From Cymodocea nodosa (taxonomy: Eukaryota; Streptophyta; Magnoliopsida; Alismatales; Cymodoceaceae), in contig CM072335.1 of the NCBI GenBank assembly GCA_036874045.1, positions 15,520,001-15,584,000 of the forward strand: 64,000 bases of DNA, given 5' to 3'. The stretch's first letter is position 1, and the number at the start of each line of letters is the position of its first letter. A model generated the notes under the pieces. That model did no database searches, was not told the DNA's origin, and was given only the letters and a program-made list of their open reading frames with translations. Below, one piece after another: positions 30,630-42,207 of the stretch. Both the position numbers and the translations under genes were made by a program.

Positions 30630-31936
30630 ATGAGCACATGGACCCGTTCTCCTAGCACTAAACGATTAGTAAGAACCCCTACTCAAGAATATTCAACATT
30701 GAGGCATACTGGAAAATTTTTTGAATTGAACTTTAACGAAATTCTTTGGGGTCTATCTAACCATTCTTTAAAAGAGAACGTAGAGATGGCTGCTCCAGTA
30801 GAAAAACCATTAGGAGAGATTTTGTGCCAAACTTTGAGGGAGAAAGGTTTGAACAGAAATCTAATTATATTAGTCAATTGCCACATTTTCGTGGATTAGA
30901 AAGAGAGGATGCCTATTATTTCCTTAGAGAATTTAACGAAGTTTGTCAAATGATGAAAATGTCGAACATGAGTATAAATGCTATTAAACTTAGATATATC
31001 CCTTTTTCTTTAAAAGACACAGCTAAGAGATGGTTATATACTCTATCGCCAGATTCAATTTCAACATGGATTGAATTTTGCTTTGTTTTTTTGGAAAAAT
31101 ATTATCCAACATATCAAACAATTAAAAAGAAGAAAGAAATATTAATGTGTAGCCAAAAATAGGGTGAATCATTCTAGAAATATTTTGAAAGATTTAAAGA
31201 TTTACTGACTCAATGTCCACATCATGCAATTAGTAAAGCATAATTAATAGGTATAATTTATGAAGGCATAGATGTTTCAACGAAATCTTTATTAGAATCT
31301 ACTTGTCAAAATAGATTTTTAAAATTATGTAGTGAAGAAGCATGGGCATATTTAGAAAATTTTGCAAAAAGAACTGCACAGTGGGAAAATTCGGCTAAAG
31401 CTATTGCAGATAAAAGAATATTGCCAAGAGGAATGCATGAAATAGATTCAAGTACTATGCTTGAGGTGAAATTAAATGAATTAACAAAGAAAATAGAAGA
31501 GTTATCATTAAATCAAAAGCTAGCAGAAAAGAATGCAAACATAAATGGCTTAGATATTATTTATGCTAGAAACCAGAGAGATAACTTGGGAAATGCTTAT
31601 CATCCTAATTGGAGAAATCACCCAAATTTATCTTGGAGAAAAAACAATTTTCAGGGAGGAGAAAATATAAATGAAAAGAACATAAGTTATGAAGTATTAC
31701 TTGAACAAGAAGCTAGAATAGAGAAATTGGAAAAGATAATCCAACAAATAAACAATCGTTTAGAATTTATATTTGGAAATGCTGCAATTCAAAATCAGAA
31801 TAGAAATATATCACTTAGACAGAAGGAACCAATGGAAGTTAGACCTACTGGAGGATTGACAATACAAGCTATACCTAATCCTGTCAATAGAACGGTTAAT
31901 GAAATTGATACCTCTTCTAGGAGGGCAGCTAAATGA
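30630..31936 (+). pseudogene. gag: Capsid-type gag ORF in 3' position (element C)
   Basis: Starts MSTWTRSPSTKR. A deletion of about 43 bases at 30824 removes the ELVDEPSCIRLP block and shifts frame. The capsid core is otherwise well kept: QLPHFRGLEREDAYYFLREFNEVCQ, RYIPFSLKDTAKRWLY, FLEKYYP. The C-terminal part has HPNWRNHPNLSWRKN and a coiled coil (IEKLEKIIQQINNRLEF). Stops include TAG 31160-31162, also found in B and D, and others near 31174 and 31240. It ends TGA at 31936. Confidence 0.85.
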
Positions 31937-31989
31937 AGCAGCATATCTGAAGCAACTATCTGTATGTATATATGTTTTTTTTATTTTTA

Positions 31990-32129
31990 GTTAATAGTAT
32001 CGTAGAGATAATTTCTAACTCAACGAACTTAGTCCGTTGAGTTATGCCTTAACTCCACGAGGGTGTGCAGTAGTATGTTAATTTTTTTTTCTCTACTAAA
32101 TTTTTGTTTCTATTTTATAGAATCGACAA
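31990..32129 (+). promoter_or_regulatory. Hairpins and splice acceptor before F-box (element C)
   Basis: ACTCAACGAAC...GTCCGTTGAGTTAT inverted motifs at 32010-32045, then a T-rich tract with CTACTAAAT (possible branch point) and TTCTATTTTATAG ending at 32120. The ATG is nine bases further on. Confidence 0.6.
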
Positions 32130-33269
32130 ATGGAATTGATGCAATTACCGTTGGATGCACTAAGGGAAGTACTAGGTAACTTGTCAGCTAAAGATCAGTG
32201 CAGGCTGTGTTGTGTATCAAAGGAAATTAAAGAATGTATTGAAGAAAAATATTTTCAAGGACTACAAGCTGCAAAAATGACTAAGATTAGAGATGGATTC
32301 ATATGGAGGTCATTTAATCGTAGTTCAAATACCCATGAATATCTGGCTATGGAAGAAACTACTGGAATTCCACCCAATGCATTAGATGGAATAAATTATA
32401 TTATGGGGATAGATGAAGAATTAATCATATACAAGACGAGACCAACGTATGCAAGTTTAATATTACCTGATATTTTGCTATGAAATCCTATAATAGGAGA
32501 AGAATGGAATATAGGAAGACCTAATAGATTTGAAGCACCAACAGTAAATTGTGGGTCAACTTTAATATTTTCTGTTAAAAATTCTGCAATTCTTGAAAAA
32601 TTATATTATTGGAGACCTACAAGAAATTGGGGTGAAGATTTACGCTTAAGTGTGTATAATTTTCTAAACAGATCTTGGAATGAAAACATTATAATATATC
32701 TAGGACAGAAATCATTAATTAACCAAACACATGTCATACTTGATGGATATATCTATTTAGTCATAGAGATATCAAAAGCATATAGATCTGATTTATACAT
32801 AGTGAGCATAGATAGTTATGAAGATTATATAGAAATTTTACCTATACCGAGTGAAATAGCTAAACCATCATCTGCAGAATTTAATGAAATTCAAATAGGA
32901 ATGTGGTATAATGAAGAAGATGATCCTACTTTATGTCTAATAAGATAGTGGGATGAACTAATGAAATTTCAAATATGGATTATGGAAGACATGAATGAAT
33001 GGAAGTGGGAAAAGGAGTATATTGAAATAGATGTAGAAATAGAAGCTGCTACATTACCCTAGAACCAAAAAGGATCCCTTTTTGCATTACATATCATTAA
33101 TGGTAATACACTTGTATTTGGAATTTATAATATATTGCATGTTTACAAATTAAGAAGGAACAAGAATTGCATTAAAACAGAATTAATAGCAAGAAGAACT
33201 ATGCCTAAAAAGTTTGCTTGGACTGATACATTTATTCCATTTGTTTCTACTTTTCAATCATGTTCTTAA
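32130..33269 (+). pseudogene. F-box protein ORF carried by element C
   Basis: 380 codons from ATG to TAA with no indel compared with B or D. The F-box lies at residues about 6-40 (LPLDALREVLGNLSAKDQCRLCCVSK). Then come ILPDILL.NPIIGEEWNI and a long C-terminal part with EKLYYWRP, NFLNRSW, GYIYLVIEIS and NEWKWE. Three stops: TGA 32481, TAG 32946 (TGG in D; the same Trp codon is TGA in B) and TAG 33061 (TGG in D). Different stop changes at one shared Trp codon show that B and C were damaged independently, after an intact F-box ORF had been amplified. Confidence 0.82.
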
Positions 33270-35009
33270 GCTGTGATTTTGTGTGTTTAATGTTGTGTAT
33301 TCTACATTTATTTTTAGAAAGAAAAAAAACAAAGGAATTTTGAAGTTTTCATGTTCATTTTATAAAAAAAAAAAAACAAACAAAACAAAATCCAGTTTGT
33401 TGGTATTTGTTCTGGGAAACCAACTGGCTTGCTTGTGAGCCACCAAAGGCATAGGAGCCTAGGTTCCACACAAGATACTGAATTATCAATATCTATTAAA
33501 TGTTATTTTGTTATATATTTTGTGTTTATCTGGGAATGAAAATTTTTTCAGAATCAAAAATCGGAATACGCAGAAGGAGATACAAATGGAACAAGGTATG
33601 TAACCAATTACTTATCCTGAATTTTAAATCAAACAAAACTTTATTCATGTCTGCTACATTTACTATATTTATTATCAAATCTTTTACATTGAGGACAATG
33701 CAAAATGTAGGTATGGGGGGGAGGTAATTAAAGTAACAGCCATGTAAGTTTGTTAATTAAAGAAATTAAAATGGTACTGCAAAGTTTTGAGGAAATTGAA
33801 AATTTTTTATGAACTTGCTGTAACTATCCGATAATTGAGACTGTAAAATTTTTATAAACTGCTTGAATGTTATATTTAGAAGGCTATAGAAGATGCTATA
33901 GAATTTATTATTTATGTAAATCTAGATATAGTATCTTATGTTTTTTCTGAAGTTCATGAGTTTAACAGTTTCACGATTTTAAAATGAAATCAGAATATTT
34001 AATGCTTAAGCAGAAAATTATCTGAAGTCCTGAAGGAGTTGAGATGTGAATTCTAGATTAAATAAAACACATATGATTAAAGATACATTTAATTTGACTG
34101 ATTGAACTTGTAGAATGATTTATGTGTAGATCTTATTAAACTATAGATAAAGTACGAACTTATTGAGATGGATTCATATTTTTAGTAAATGATAGAAGCA
34201 GAACTATATGAGATTGGTGTTTTACTGCATCTGTATTAATGAAATACGTACATATATAGTATGTGATTAATGTTTTGTTTTATGTTTGTAGTTTTGATTG
34301 AAAAAAAAAAAAAGAGGAAAATTTTGAGAGTTTATTGACTTGTTTGATCACGAGCCTTTTGTACTTGAGCAGATAGGTATGTAAGGATTGTTGACTTGAA
34401 AAAGGACTCTTGAAATCTGGTAACCTAAGATCCAGATCAGATCTGGGATTGTTGACTGAAAGCTCGTTACATAGGTACATTAGAAAGCTCTTGTATGATT
34501 CAAGTTTGTCAAATTAACTCTTAAAGAAAAAAAAGACGAAAAAAAAAAGAAAAAGAAAAAAACATATACTATTCTGAAAAGATACTAGTGTTTTGTGAAA
34601 TACAGATATCTTATGAATCGAGTATATTTTCTGTTATCTAGAATTGCTGAAATATGAATCTGGAATTGACTTTTGAAGTTATTTAATGGAGATATAATTC
34701 TTTATTCTACTTGTCTTAATAAGATTGAATTGGATTGTACTTTGATTCATATGTTATTGAAATTTCTTCTAAAAATCTTATTGGAAAATTCAGGATGATA
34801 GATGATGAAAAGAAGAATAAACGATAATATAATTAACACCTATATGATAATGATATACTTTGTATGTAATTTACATATATTCTAAGTATCTTTGCAGGTT
34901 GATTAATGAAACATACAGAATATATTTTTATGCTAAACAGAAAAAAAAAGAAAAAGGGAAGAATTAATTCTAGCACTTTTAAAAAAACCAATTAATTAGA
35001 TCTTAGTTA
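33270..35009 (+). other. 3' non-coding region of element C
   Basis: Colinear with 15595-17300. Holds the 64-base box (33415-33478), the small basic exon (33536-33595) ending at donor AAG/GTATGT, CATTGAGGACAATG with a purine run (33687-33724), and the acceptor TTTGCAG at 34897. It breaks off at GATCTTAG before its polypurine tract. The ORFs here (33500-33727, reverse 34280-34480) are not supported as genes beyond the small exon. Confidence 0.7.
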
Positions 35010-35032
35010 ATTAGATATTAATTCTAATATTT

Positions 35033-35380
35033 GAAATAAAATATTCTTTCAAAACATAAATGTTTGGCAATTTAAACATAACTATCCAATACATATTCGG
35101 TCTATTAAACATAACTGTCCGAATTTGTGCGGTATGTTAAACATAACTGTCCAAAATGTCAGAAAATTCGGATACTTAAGAATTTCACAGCCTGCAACTT
35201 ACCGATAGTTCATAAATGTACTAAATTAACATTAATTTCCCAAAATTAAGCAGATTCTTTAATTAAAGCATATAACAGTGCAATTATAACATAATGGCTT
35301 AATTCTCATATGATAAGCTAAATATTATGCAATTAATCATCATTTAACTGTTAATAATATGCACTTTTTCATTCTAAACA
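35033..35380 (-). repeat. Truncated 3' LTR of element D
   Basis: Reverse complement of the LTR beginning TGTTTAGAATG at 35380. It includes the repeated word TTTAACAGACCGAA-type segments also in 44060-44160. After about 348 bases it stops at the junction with element C; the remaining ~1.8 kb are missing. Confidence 0.82.
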
Positions 35381-37172
35381 CTTACCCCATACCTAAATTT
35401 TGCTAGTCCCTTAGCAAACTAAGATCTAATTAATTGGTTTTTTTAAAAGTGCTAGAATTAATTCTTCTCCTTTTGTTTTTTTTTTTTTCTGTTTAGCATA
35501 AAAATATATTCTGTATGTTTCAGTAATCAACCTGCAAAGATATTTAGAATATATGTAAATTACATACAAAGTATATCATCATCATATAGGTGTTAATTAT
35601 ATTATCGTTAGTTATTCTTTTCATCATTTGTAATCCTGAATTTTCCAAAAAGATTTCTAGAAGAAATTTCAACAACATACGAATCAAAGTACAATCCAAT
35701 TCAATCTGATTAAGACAAGTAGAATAAAGAATTGTATTTCCATTAAACAACTTCAAAAGTCAATTCCAGATTCATATTTCAGCAATTCTAAATAACAGAA
35801 AATATACTCAATTCATAAGATATCTGTATTTCACAAAACACTTGTATCTTTTCAGAACAGTATGTTTTTTTTTCTTTTTCTTTTTTTCTTTCTTCTTTTT
35901 TTTCTTTAAGAGTTAATTTGACAAGCTTGAATCATACAAAAGCTTTCTAATGTACCTATGTAACGAGCTTTCAGTCAACAATCCCAGATCTGATCAGGAT
36001 CTTAGGTTGCCAGATTTCAAGAGTCCTTTTTCAGGTCAACAATCCTTACATACCTATCTGCTCAAGTACAAAAGGCTCGTGATCAAACAAGTCAATAAAC
36101 TCTTAATAATTTTTCTTCTCTTTTTTTTTTTTTTTTCAATCAAAACTACAAACACAAAACAAAACATTAATCACATACTATATATGTACGTATTTCATTA
36201 ATATAGATGCAGTAAAACACCAATCTCATATAATCCTACTTCTACAATTTACTAAAAATATGAATCCATAACAATAAGCTCATACTTTATCTGTAGTTTA
36301 ATAAGATCTACACATAAATCATTCTACAAGTTCAATCAGTCAAAGTAAATGTATCTTTCATCATATGTGTTTCATTCAATCTAGAATTCACATCTCAGTT
36401 CCTTCAGGAATTCAGATAATTTTCTGATTAAGCATTAAGTATTCGAATTTCATTTTAAAATCGTGAAACTGTTTAACTCATGAAATTCAGAAAAAAAACA
36501 TAAGATACTATATCTAGATTTACATAAATAATAAATTCTATAGCATCTTCTATAGCCTTCTAAATATAACATTCAAGCAGTTTATAAAAATTTTATAGTG
36601 TCAATTATCGAATAGTTACAGCAAGTTCATAAAAATTTTCAATTTCCTCAAAACTTTGCAGTACTATTTTAATTTTCTTAATTAACAAACTTACATGGTT
36701 GTTACTTTAATTACCTCCCCCCCATACCTACATTTTGCATTGTCCTCAATGTAAAAAATTTGACAATAAATACAGTAATTGTAGCAGGCATGAATAAAGT
36801 TTTGTTTGATTTAAAATTCAGGATAAGTAATTGGTTACATACCTTGTTCCATTTGTATCTCCTTCTGCATATTCCGATTTTTGATTTTGAAAAACTTTTC
36901 ATTCACAGATAAACATAGAATATATAACAAAATAACATTTAATAGATATTGATAATTTAGTGTCTTGTGTGGAACCCAGGCTCCCAAGCCTTTGGTGGCT
37001 CACAAGCAAGTCTGTTGGTTTCCTAGAACAGATACCAACAAACTGGATTGATATTTTGTTTTTTTTTGTTTTTTTTTTTTATAAAATGAACATGAAAACT
37101 TCAAAATTCCTTTCTTTTTTCTTTCTAAAAATAAATGCAGAATACACAACGTTAAACACACAAAATCACAGC
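35381..37172 (-). other. PPT and 3' non-coding region of element D
   Basis: On the reverse strand: 64-base box (37023-36961), small basic exon (36902-36843) ending at AAG/GTATGT, CATTGAGG-type motif with purine run (36750-36714; G to A or T changes), acceptor TTTGCAG (35532) and PPT GGTATGGGGTAAG (35395-35381). Long A/T runs near 35480 and 35870-35900 have expanded. Short ORFs on either strand here are not supported. Confidence 0.7.
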
Positions 37173-38312
37173 TTAAGAACATGATTGAAAAGTAGAAACA
37201 AATGGAATAAATGTATCAGTCCAAGCAAACTTTTTAGGCATAGTTCTCTTTGCTATTAATTCTGTTTTAATGCAGTCCTTATTCCTTCTTAATTTGTAAA
37301 CATGCAATATATTATAAATTCCAAATACAAGTGTATTACCATTAATGATATGTAATGCAGAAAGGGATCCTTTTTGGTTCCAAGGTAATGTAGCTGTTTC
37401 TATTTCTACATCTATTTCAATGTACTCCTCTTCCCACTTCCATTCATTCATGTCTTCCATAATCCATATTTGAAATTTCATCAGTTCATCCCACCATCTT
37501 ATCAGACATAAAGTAGGTTCATCTTTTTCATTATACCACATTCCTATTTGAATTTCATTAAATTCTACAGATGGTGGTTTAGCTATTTCACTCGGTACAA
37601 GTAAAATTTCTATATAATCTTCATAACTATCTATGCTCACTATGTATAAATCAGATCTAAATGCTATTGATATCTATGTGACTTAATAGATATATCCATC
37701 AAGTATGACATGTGTTTGGTTAATTAATGATTTTTGTCCTAGATATATTATAATGTTTTCATTCCAAGATCTATTCAAAAAATTATACACACTTAAGCAT
37801 AAATCTTCACCCCAATTTCCTATAGGTCTCTAATAAAATAATTTTTCAGGAATTGCAAAATTTTTTTCAGAAAATATTAAAGCTGACCCATAATTTTCAG
37901 TTGGTGCTTCAAATATATTAGGTCTTCCGATATTCCATTCTTCTCCTGTTATAGGATTTCGTATCAAAATATCAAGTAATATTAAACTTACATACCTTGG
38001 TCTCGTCTTATATATGATTAATCCTTCATCTATCCCCATAATATAATTTATTCCTTCTAATGCATTGGGTGGAATTACAGTAGTTTCTTCCATAGCCAGA
38101 TATTCATGGGTATTTGAACTACGATTAAATGACCTCCATATGAATCCATCTCTAATCTTAGTCATTTTTACAGCTTGTAGTCCCTGAAAATATTTTTCTT
38201 CAATACAGTCTTTAATTTCCTTTGATACACAACACAGCCTACACAGATCTTTAGCTAACAAGTTACTTAATACTTCCCTTAGTGCATCCAACGGTAATTG
38301 CATCAATTCCAT
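37173..38312 (-). pseudogene. F-box protein ORF carried by element D
   Basis: 380 codons, the same length as B and C, starting at MELMQLPLD. F-box at residues about 6-40 (LPLDALREVLSNLLAKDLCRLCCVSK); ILIRNPITGEEWNI; then the aromatic-rich C-terminal part. The last 155 codons, including RWWDELMKFQIW and NEWKWEEEYIEIDVEI, are uninterrupted. Three stops: TAG at about 37830 (Trp in B and C) and two close together at about 37680. Upstream at 38322 an acceptor TTATACAG precedes the ATG by nine bases. It is the best-kept C-terminal half of the three copies. Confidence 0.83.
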
Positions 38313-38460
38313 TTGTCGATTCTGTATAACACAAACAAAAAATTTAGCAGAGACAAAAATTAACATAACTACTGCTCACCCTCGTGGAGTTAAGGCATAA
38401 CTCAACGGACTAAGTTCGTTGAGTTAGAAATTAACTCTACGATACTATTAACTAAAAATA
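38313..38460 (-). promoter_or_regulatory. Hairpins and splice acceptor before F-box (element D)
   Basis: On the reverse strand, GTAGAGTTAATTTCTAACTCAAC and GTCCGTTGAGTTATGCC...AACTCCACGAG motifs (about 38440-38380) precede a T-rich tract ending TTATACAG at 38322. Same arrangement as in B and C. Confidence 0.6.
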
Positions 38461-38503
38461 AAAAACATATATACATACAGATAGTCATTTTAGATATGCT
38501 ACT

Positions 38504-39844
38504 TCATTCAGCTGCCCTCCTAGAAGAGGTATCAATTTCATTAACTGTTCTATTGACAGGATTAGGTATAGCTTGTATTGGCAATCCTCTAGTAGGTCTA
38601 ACTTCCATTGGTTCCTTCTGTCTAAGTGATATATTTCTATTCTAATTTTGAAATGCAGCATTTCCAAATATAAATTCTAAACGATTATTTTCTTGTTGGA
38701 TTATGTTTTCTAATTTCTCTATTCTAGCTCATTATTCAATTAATACTTCATAACTTATGTTCTTCTCATTTATATTTTCTCCTCCCTGGAAATTGTTGTT
38801 TCTCCAAGATAAATTGTTGTTTCTCCAATTAGGATGATAAGAATTTCCCAAGTTATCTCTCTGGTTTCTAGCATAAATAATATCTAAGTCATTTATGTTT
38901 GTATTCTTTTCTGCTAGCTTTTGATTTAATGATAACTCTTCTATTTTCTTTGTTAATTCATTTAATTTCACCTCAAGCATAGTATTGGAATCTATTTCAT
39001 GCATTCCTTTTGGCAATATTGTTTTATCTGCAATAGCTTCAACCGAATTTTCCCACTGTGCAGTTCATTTTGCAAAATTTTCTAAATATACCCATGCTTC
39101 TTTACTACATAATTTTAAAAATCCATTTTGACAAGTAGATTCTAATAAAGATTTCGTTGAAACATCTATGCCTTCATAAATTATACCTATTAATTGTGTT
39201 TTACTCATTGCATGATGTGGACATTGAGTCAGTAAATCTATAAATCTTTCAAAATATTTCCAAAATGATTCACCCTATTTTTGTCTACACATTAATCTTT
39301 CTTTTTTCTTTTTAATCGTTTGATGGGTTAGATAATATTTTTCCAGAAAAACAGAGCAAAATTCAGTCCATGTAGAAATTGAATCAGGCGATAGAGTATA
39401 TAACCATCTATTAGCTGTGTCTTTTAAAGAAAAAGGGATATATCTAAGTTTAATAGCATCTATACTCATGTTCGGCATTTTCATCATTTGACAAACTTCG
39501 TTAAATTCTCTAAGGAAATAATAGGCATCCTCTCTTTCAAATCCATGAAAATGTGGCAATTGACTAATATAATTAGATTTCAGTTCAAACCTATCTCCCT
39601 CAAAGTTTGGCAATCGAATACATGAAGGTTCATCAATTAATTCAGGATATAGAATTTCTCCTAATGGTTTTTCTACTGGAGCAGTCATCTCTACGTTCTC
39701 TTTTAAAGAAAGGTTAGCTACACCCTAAAGAACTTCGTTAAAGTTCAGTTCAGAAAATTTTTCAGTACTCCGCTACAATGAAAATTCCTAGGTAGGTGTT
39801 CTTACTAATCGTTTAGTGCTTAGAGAACGAGTCCATGCGCTCAT
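38504..39844 (-). pseudogene. gag: Capsid-type gag ORF in 3' position (element D)
   Basis: Starts MSAWTRSLSTKR-like at 39844. The capsid core spans about 39690-39275 without interruption: PELIDEPSCIRLPNFEGDRF, QLPHFHGFEREDAYYFLREF, RYIPFSLKDTANRWLY, FLEKYYL. TAG at 39275-39277 is at the same codon as in B and C. The C-terminal part has YHPNWRNNNLSWRNN and a coiled coil. Other stops near 39790, 39725 and 38735; TGA end at 38504. Confidence 0.85.
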
Positions 39845-40415
39845 AAATAAATAGCAGAAGATTAATTACATACCAGTCTGAAGCTTTCCATTCTATAAAT
39901 ATTTGTTGTCGGATGAAGTTGAATCAGCTGCTTCTCTTTCCAGGTCCTCCAACGCCTTCTCCTTTCTTTTAAAAGTGCTGGTAACTCGTAAATAATATTC
40001 TGTTTCATATATATATTGCGCATCCATAAAGTGAATAAATCTCGTTGCAAGAACGTGGCCTGCAACGTGCATTGTGGTTCCAGTTTTTGTGGGTACGTGT
40101 ACCACTACTAATTTCAAATTTTGGTAATCGCTAAACCGACGAAGTTTCGTTCATAGTTCAAAGAGTAACTGTTCTGCTTAATCCACGAACTAACCTCGTT
40201 GAGTTACAGATAACTCAACAGAATTCTGTTGGTTACTGTTGCTAACTCCATAGACTAACTTTGTTGAATTACAGATAACTCAACGGAGTGACCTTATATT
40301 ATATTACTGACCTTGTGGAGTTACGGTTAACTCAACGGACTTACTTCGTTGAGTTAACACTTAGCAACTTCTAAGTTCTACTCTCGTAAGTTCCTCTCTA
40401 TTCTTTTTTCTTTCT
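39845..40415 (-). promoter_or_regulatory. Predicted internal promoter and hairpin array (element D)
   Basis: Reverse strand order: hairpin array (40360-40190; for example CCGTTGAGTTATCTGTAA region), AGCGATTAC (40132-40124, one change from AGCGGTTAC), ACGT words, TATATAT box (40015-40006), leader, and donor CTG/GTATGTAA at 39874/39873. The ORF at 40117-39893 overlaps this block; its relative in B has a different tail and it is not called as a gene. Confidence 0.5.
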
Positions 40416-40418
40416 TTT

Positions 40419-42098
40419 TCATTCTTCAATATTTATGCTTTCATTTTCCTCTAAAGTTTCAGAATTGATTTGCCTATTTAATTCTTCTTGAATCACAACA
40501 TCTAACATATCTCCTTCATCCTTTAAAAACTCTATGGTATGTAAGGACATTTTTAACTCCTCGAACCTTTCTAGTTTGAAAATATTTAATTGAGTATCCT
40601 CATTACCATATGTTAACTTCATTACTCCAGTTTTACAATATATAATAGCCCCTGATGTTGCTAAAAATGGCCTTCCCAAAATTAAAGATGTATCACTATT
40701 TTTATGCTTAATTTGTTGGGAATCCAAAATTACAATTTCAATAGGATATATAAAATTTTTGATTTTAATTAAGACATCCTCTATTTTTCCTCTAGGGTAT
40801 CTTATACTTCTATTAGCTAATTGAATAACCGTACTAGTAGGAGTTAAGCCTTCTAATCCTAAGGATGCAAATATATCACTTGGCATAACATTTATACCTG
40901 CACCTAAGTCTATTAAGGTTCTTTCTAGAATGGTATTTCCTATGGTGCATGATATAACAGGGATTCCAGGATTAGATAACTTTGTAGGAATTTGTGGCAG
41001 AAATAAGGAACTACTTTGCTCAGCTAAAAAGACCTTTCTAAGAACTTTTCGCTCTCTTTTCTTAGTACACCAATCCTTAAGAAATTTAGCACAAGGTGGC
41101 ATTTTCTGCAATAGATCTAACAAAGGAATGTTAAATTGTACTTTTCGAAAAATTTCTCTGATTTTCTCTTATCTTTCAGGAATTGTTTGTTGTAATCTTT
41201 CAGGATAGGGTGCTAAAGATTTTGATTTCAAAGACTCTTTTTCTTTCAGTTTATTTGTTCGATCATTTTTAGCTTCATTTGTAGATTCAAATTGTTCTTC
41301 AGTGATTTCTAGATTTTCAGCTATTACATTTTCATTATCATTTTGATTTTTACTCTTGTCCACCTTCATATCGTTTTCATTTTGAGTTCTTGGTGGTATA
41401 TGAGTTCCAGATCTTAATGTTACACATACATCTTCCAGATTTTCGTTACTTTCATGATGTTTTTGTATATCATTTTCGTGATTATGATCTTCAATAGTTT
41501 TTAGTTTTAAACTGCATTCTTTAAATTCTCATGCATTAGTATTTTCTGTTTGCTGTATATTTTGCAAATTATGCAGGTTTATAACATTATAAATTTCATT
41601 GTCCTGTTGCATAACTTGTATTTTCATTGCATTTTTGTCTAATGCTTTTAATTTTCTTTTCAGATCATCTAATTTTATTGCATTCAATTTTTGATCAATT
41701 TTCTTTATGGTTTTTTCATTTTCGTAAATTATGTCATTTTTAGGTTCTGAATATGATTCATTATAGTTTAATTGGTTGACTTCTTGGTGTTGACACATAA
41801 AGTATTCCAGTTTGTCCAGATTTTGCTCTATACTATACTCCAGTCTGTCATAGCTATCCCAAACTTCAGTGTCTCTCATCATATTACACATTCTATACTC
41901 ACCATCAATTGGGTAAACTATACGATTCTCATACTCGGCTCTATTATATTGAGGATAATTCATTTGTTGTTCATGGGATCTAACAATCTGTAAATGTCTC
42001 AATTTCAAACAATCAGAAATGTCGTGTCCTTCAGAATTGCAGAATTTACATATGCTAATTACAGGTTTTAGAAATCTTTGAGCATAAGCATATGCCAT
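40419..42098 (-). pseudogene. Zinc-knuckle / retropepsin ORF of element D
   Basis: Begins MAYAYAQRF at 42098. CCHC knuckle C-KF-C-NSEG-H-DISD-C intact near residue 20. A charged coiled-coil-like middle follows. Protease at about 41123-40600 has the core DLGAGINVMP, LGRPFLATSG and the glycine-rich flap-like region, the best-kept protease in the window. A stop at about 41527 (Glu to TGA-type change), another near 41170, and a frame shift between the two halves. Protease ends IEE followed by a stop created by the deletion join with the gag-upstream spacer near 40419. Confidence 0.82.
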
Positions 42099-42182
42099 AT
42101 TCTCAATTAGAGAAGAAAACACACAACTCTGGCTATTAAAACGAAACAGCTCTAATACTTACTTATATTAATTCAATTCAAT

Positions 42183-42200
42183 TCCCCGACAACGGCGCCA
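42183..42200 (-). other. Primer-binding site of element D, tRNA-Asp type
   Basis: Read on the reverse strand: TGGCGCCGTTGTCGGGGA, seven bases after the LTR end. One mismatch to the expected complement of the plant tRNA-Asp 3' end (TGGCGCCGTTGCCGGGGA). Best PBS in the window. Confidence 0.88.
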
Positions 42201-42207
42201 TAAAACT

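Larger units (their letters stand above)
25515..35009 (+). mobile_element. Athila-like element C, pol-deleted and F-box bearing
   Basis: Order: 5' LTR (25515-27314), two PBS-like sites, zinc-knuckle/pre-protease ORF (27481-28531), an LTR fragment (28532-29196), the end of the transposon-protein ORF (29197-29682), U3-like spacer, gag (30630-31936), F-box (32130-33269) and 3' non-coding region to about 35009, where it meets inverted element D. RT, RNase H and integrase are missing, so C could move only with enzymes supplied elsewhere. The 3' LTR is lost. Confidence 0.8.
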
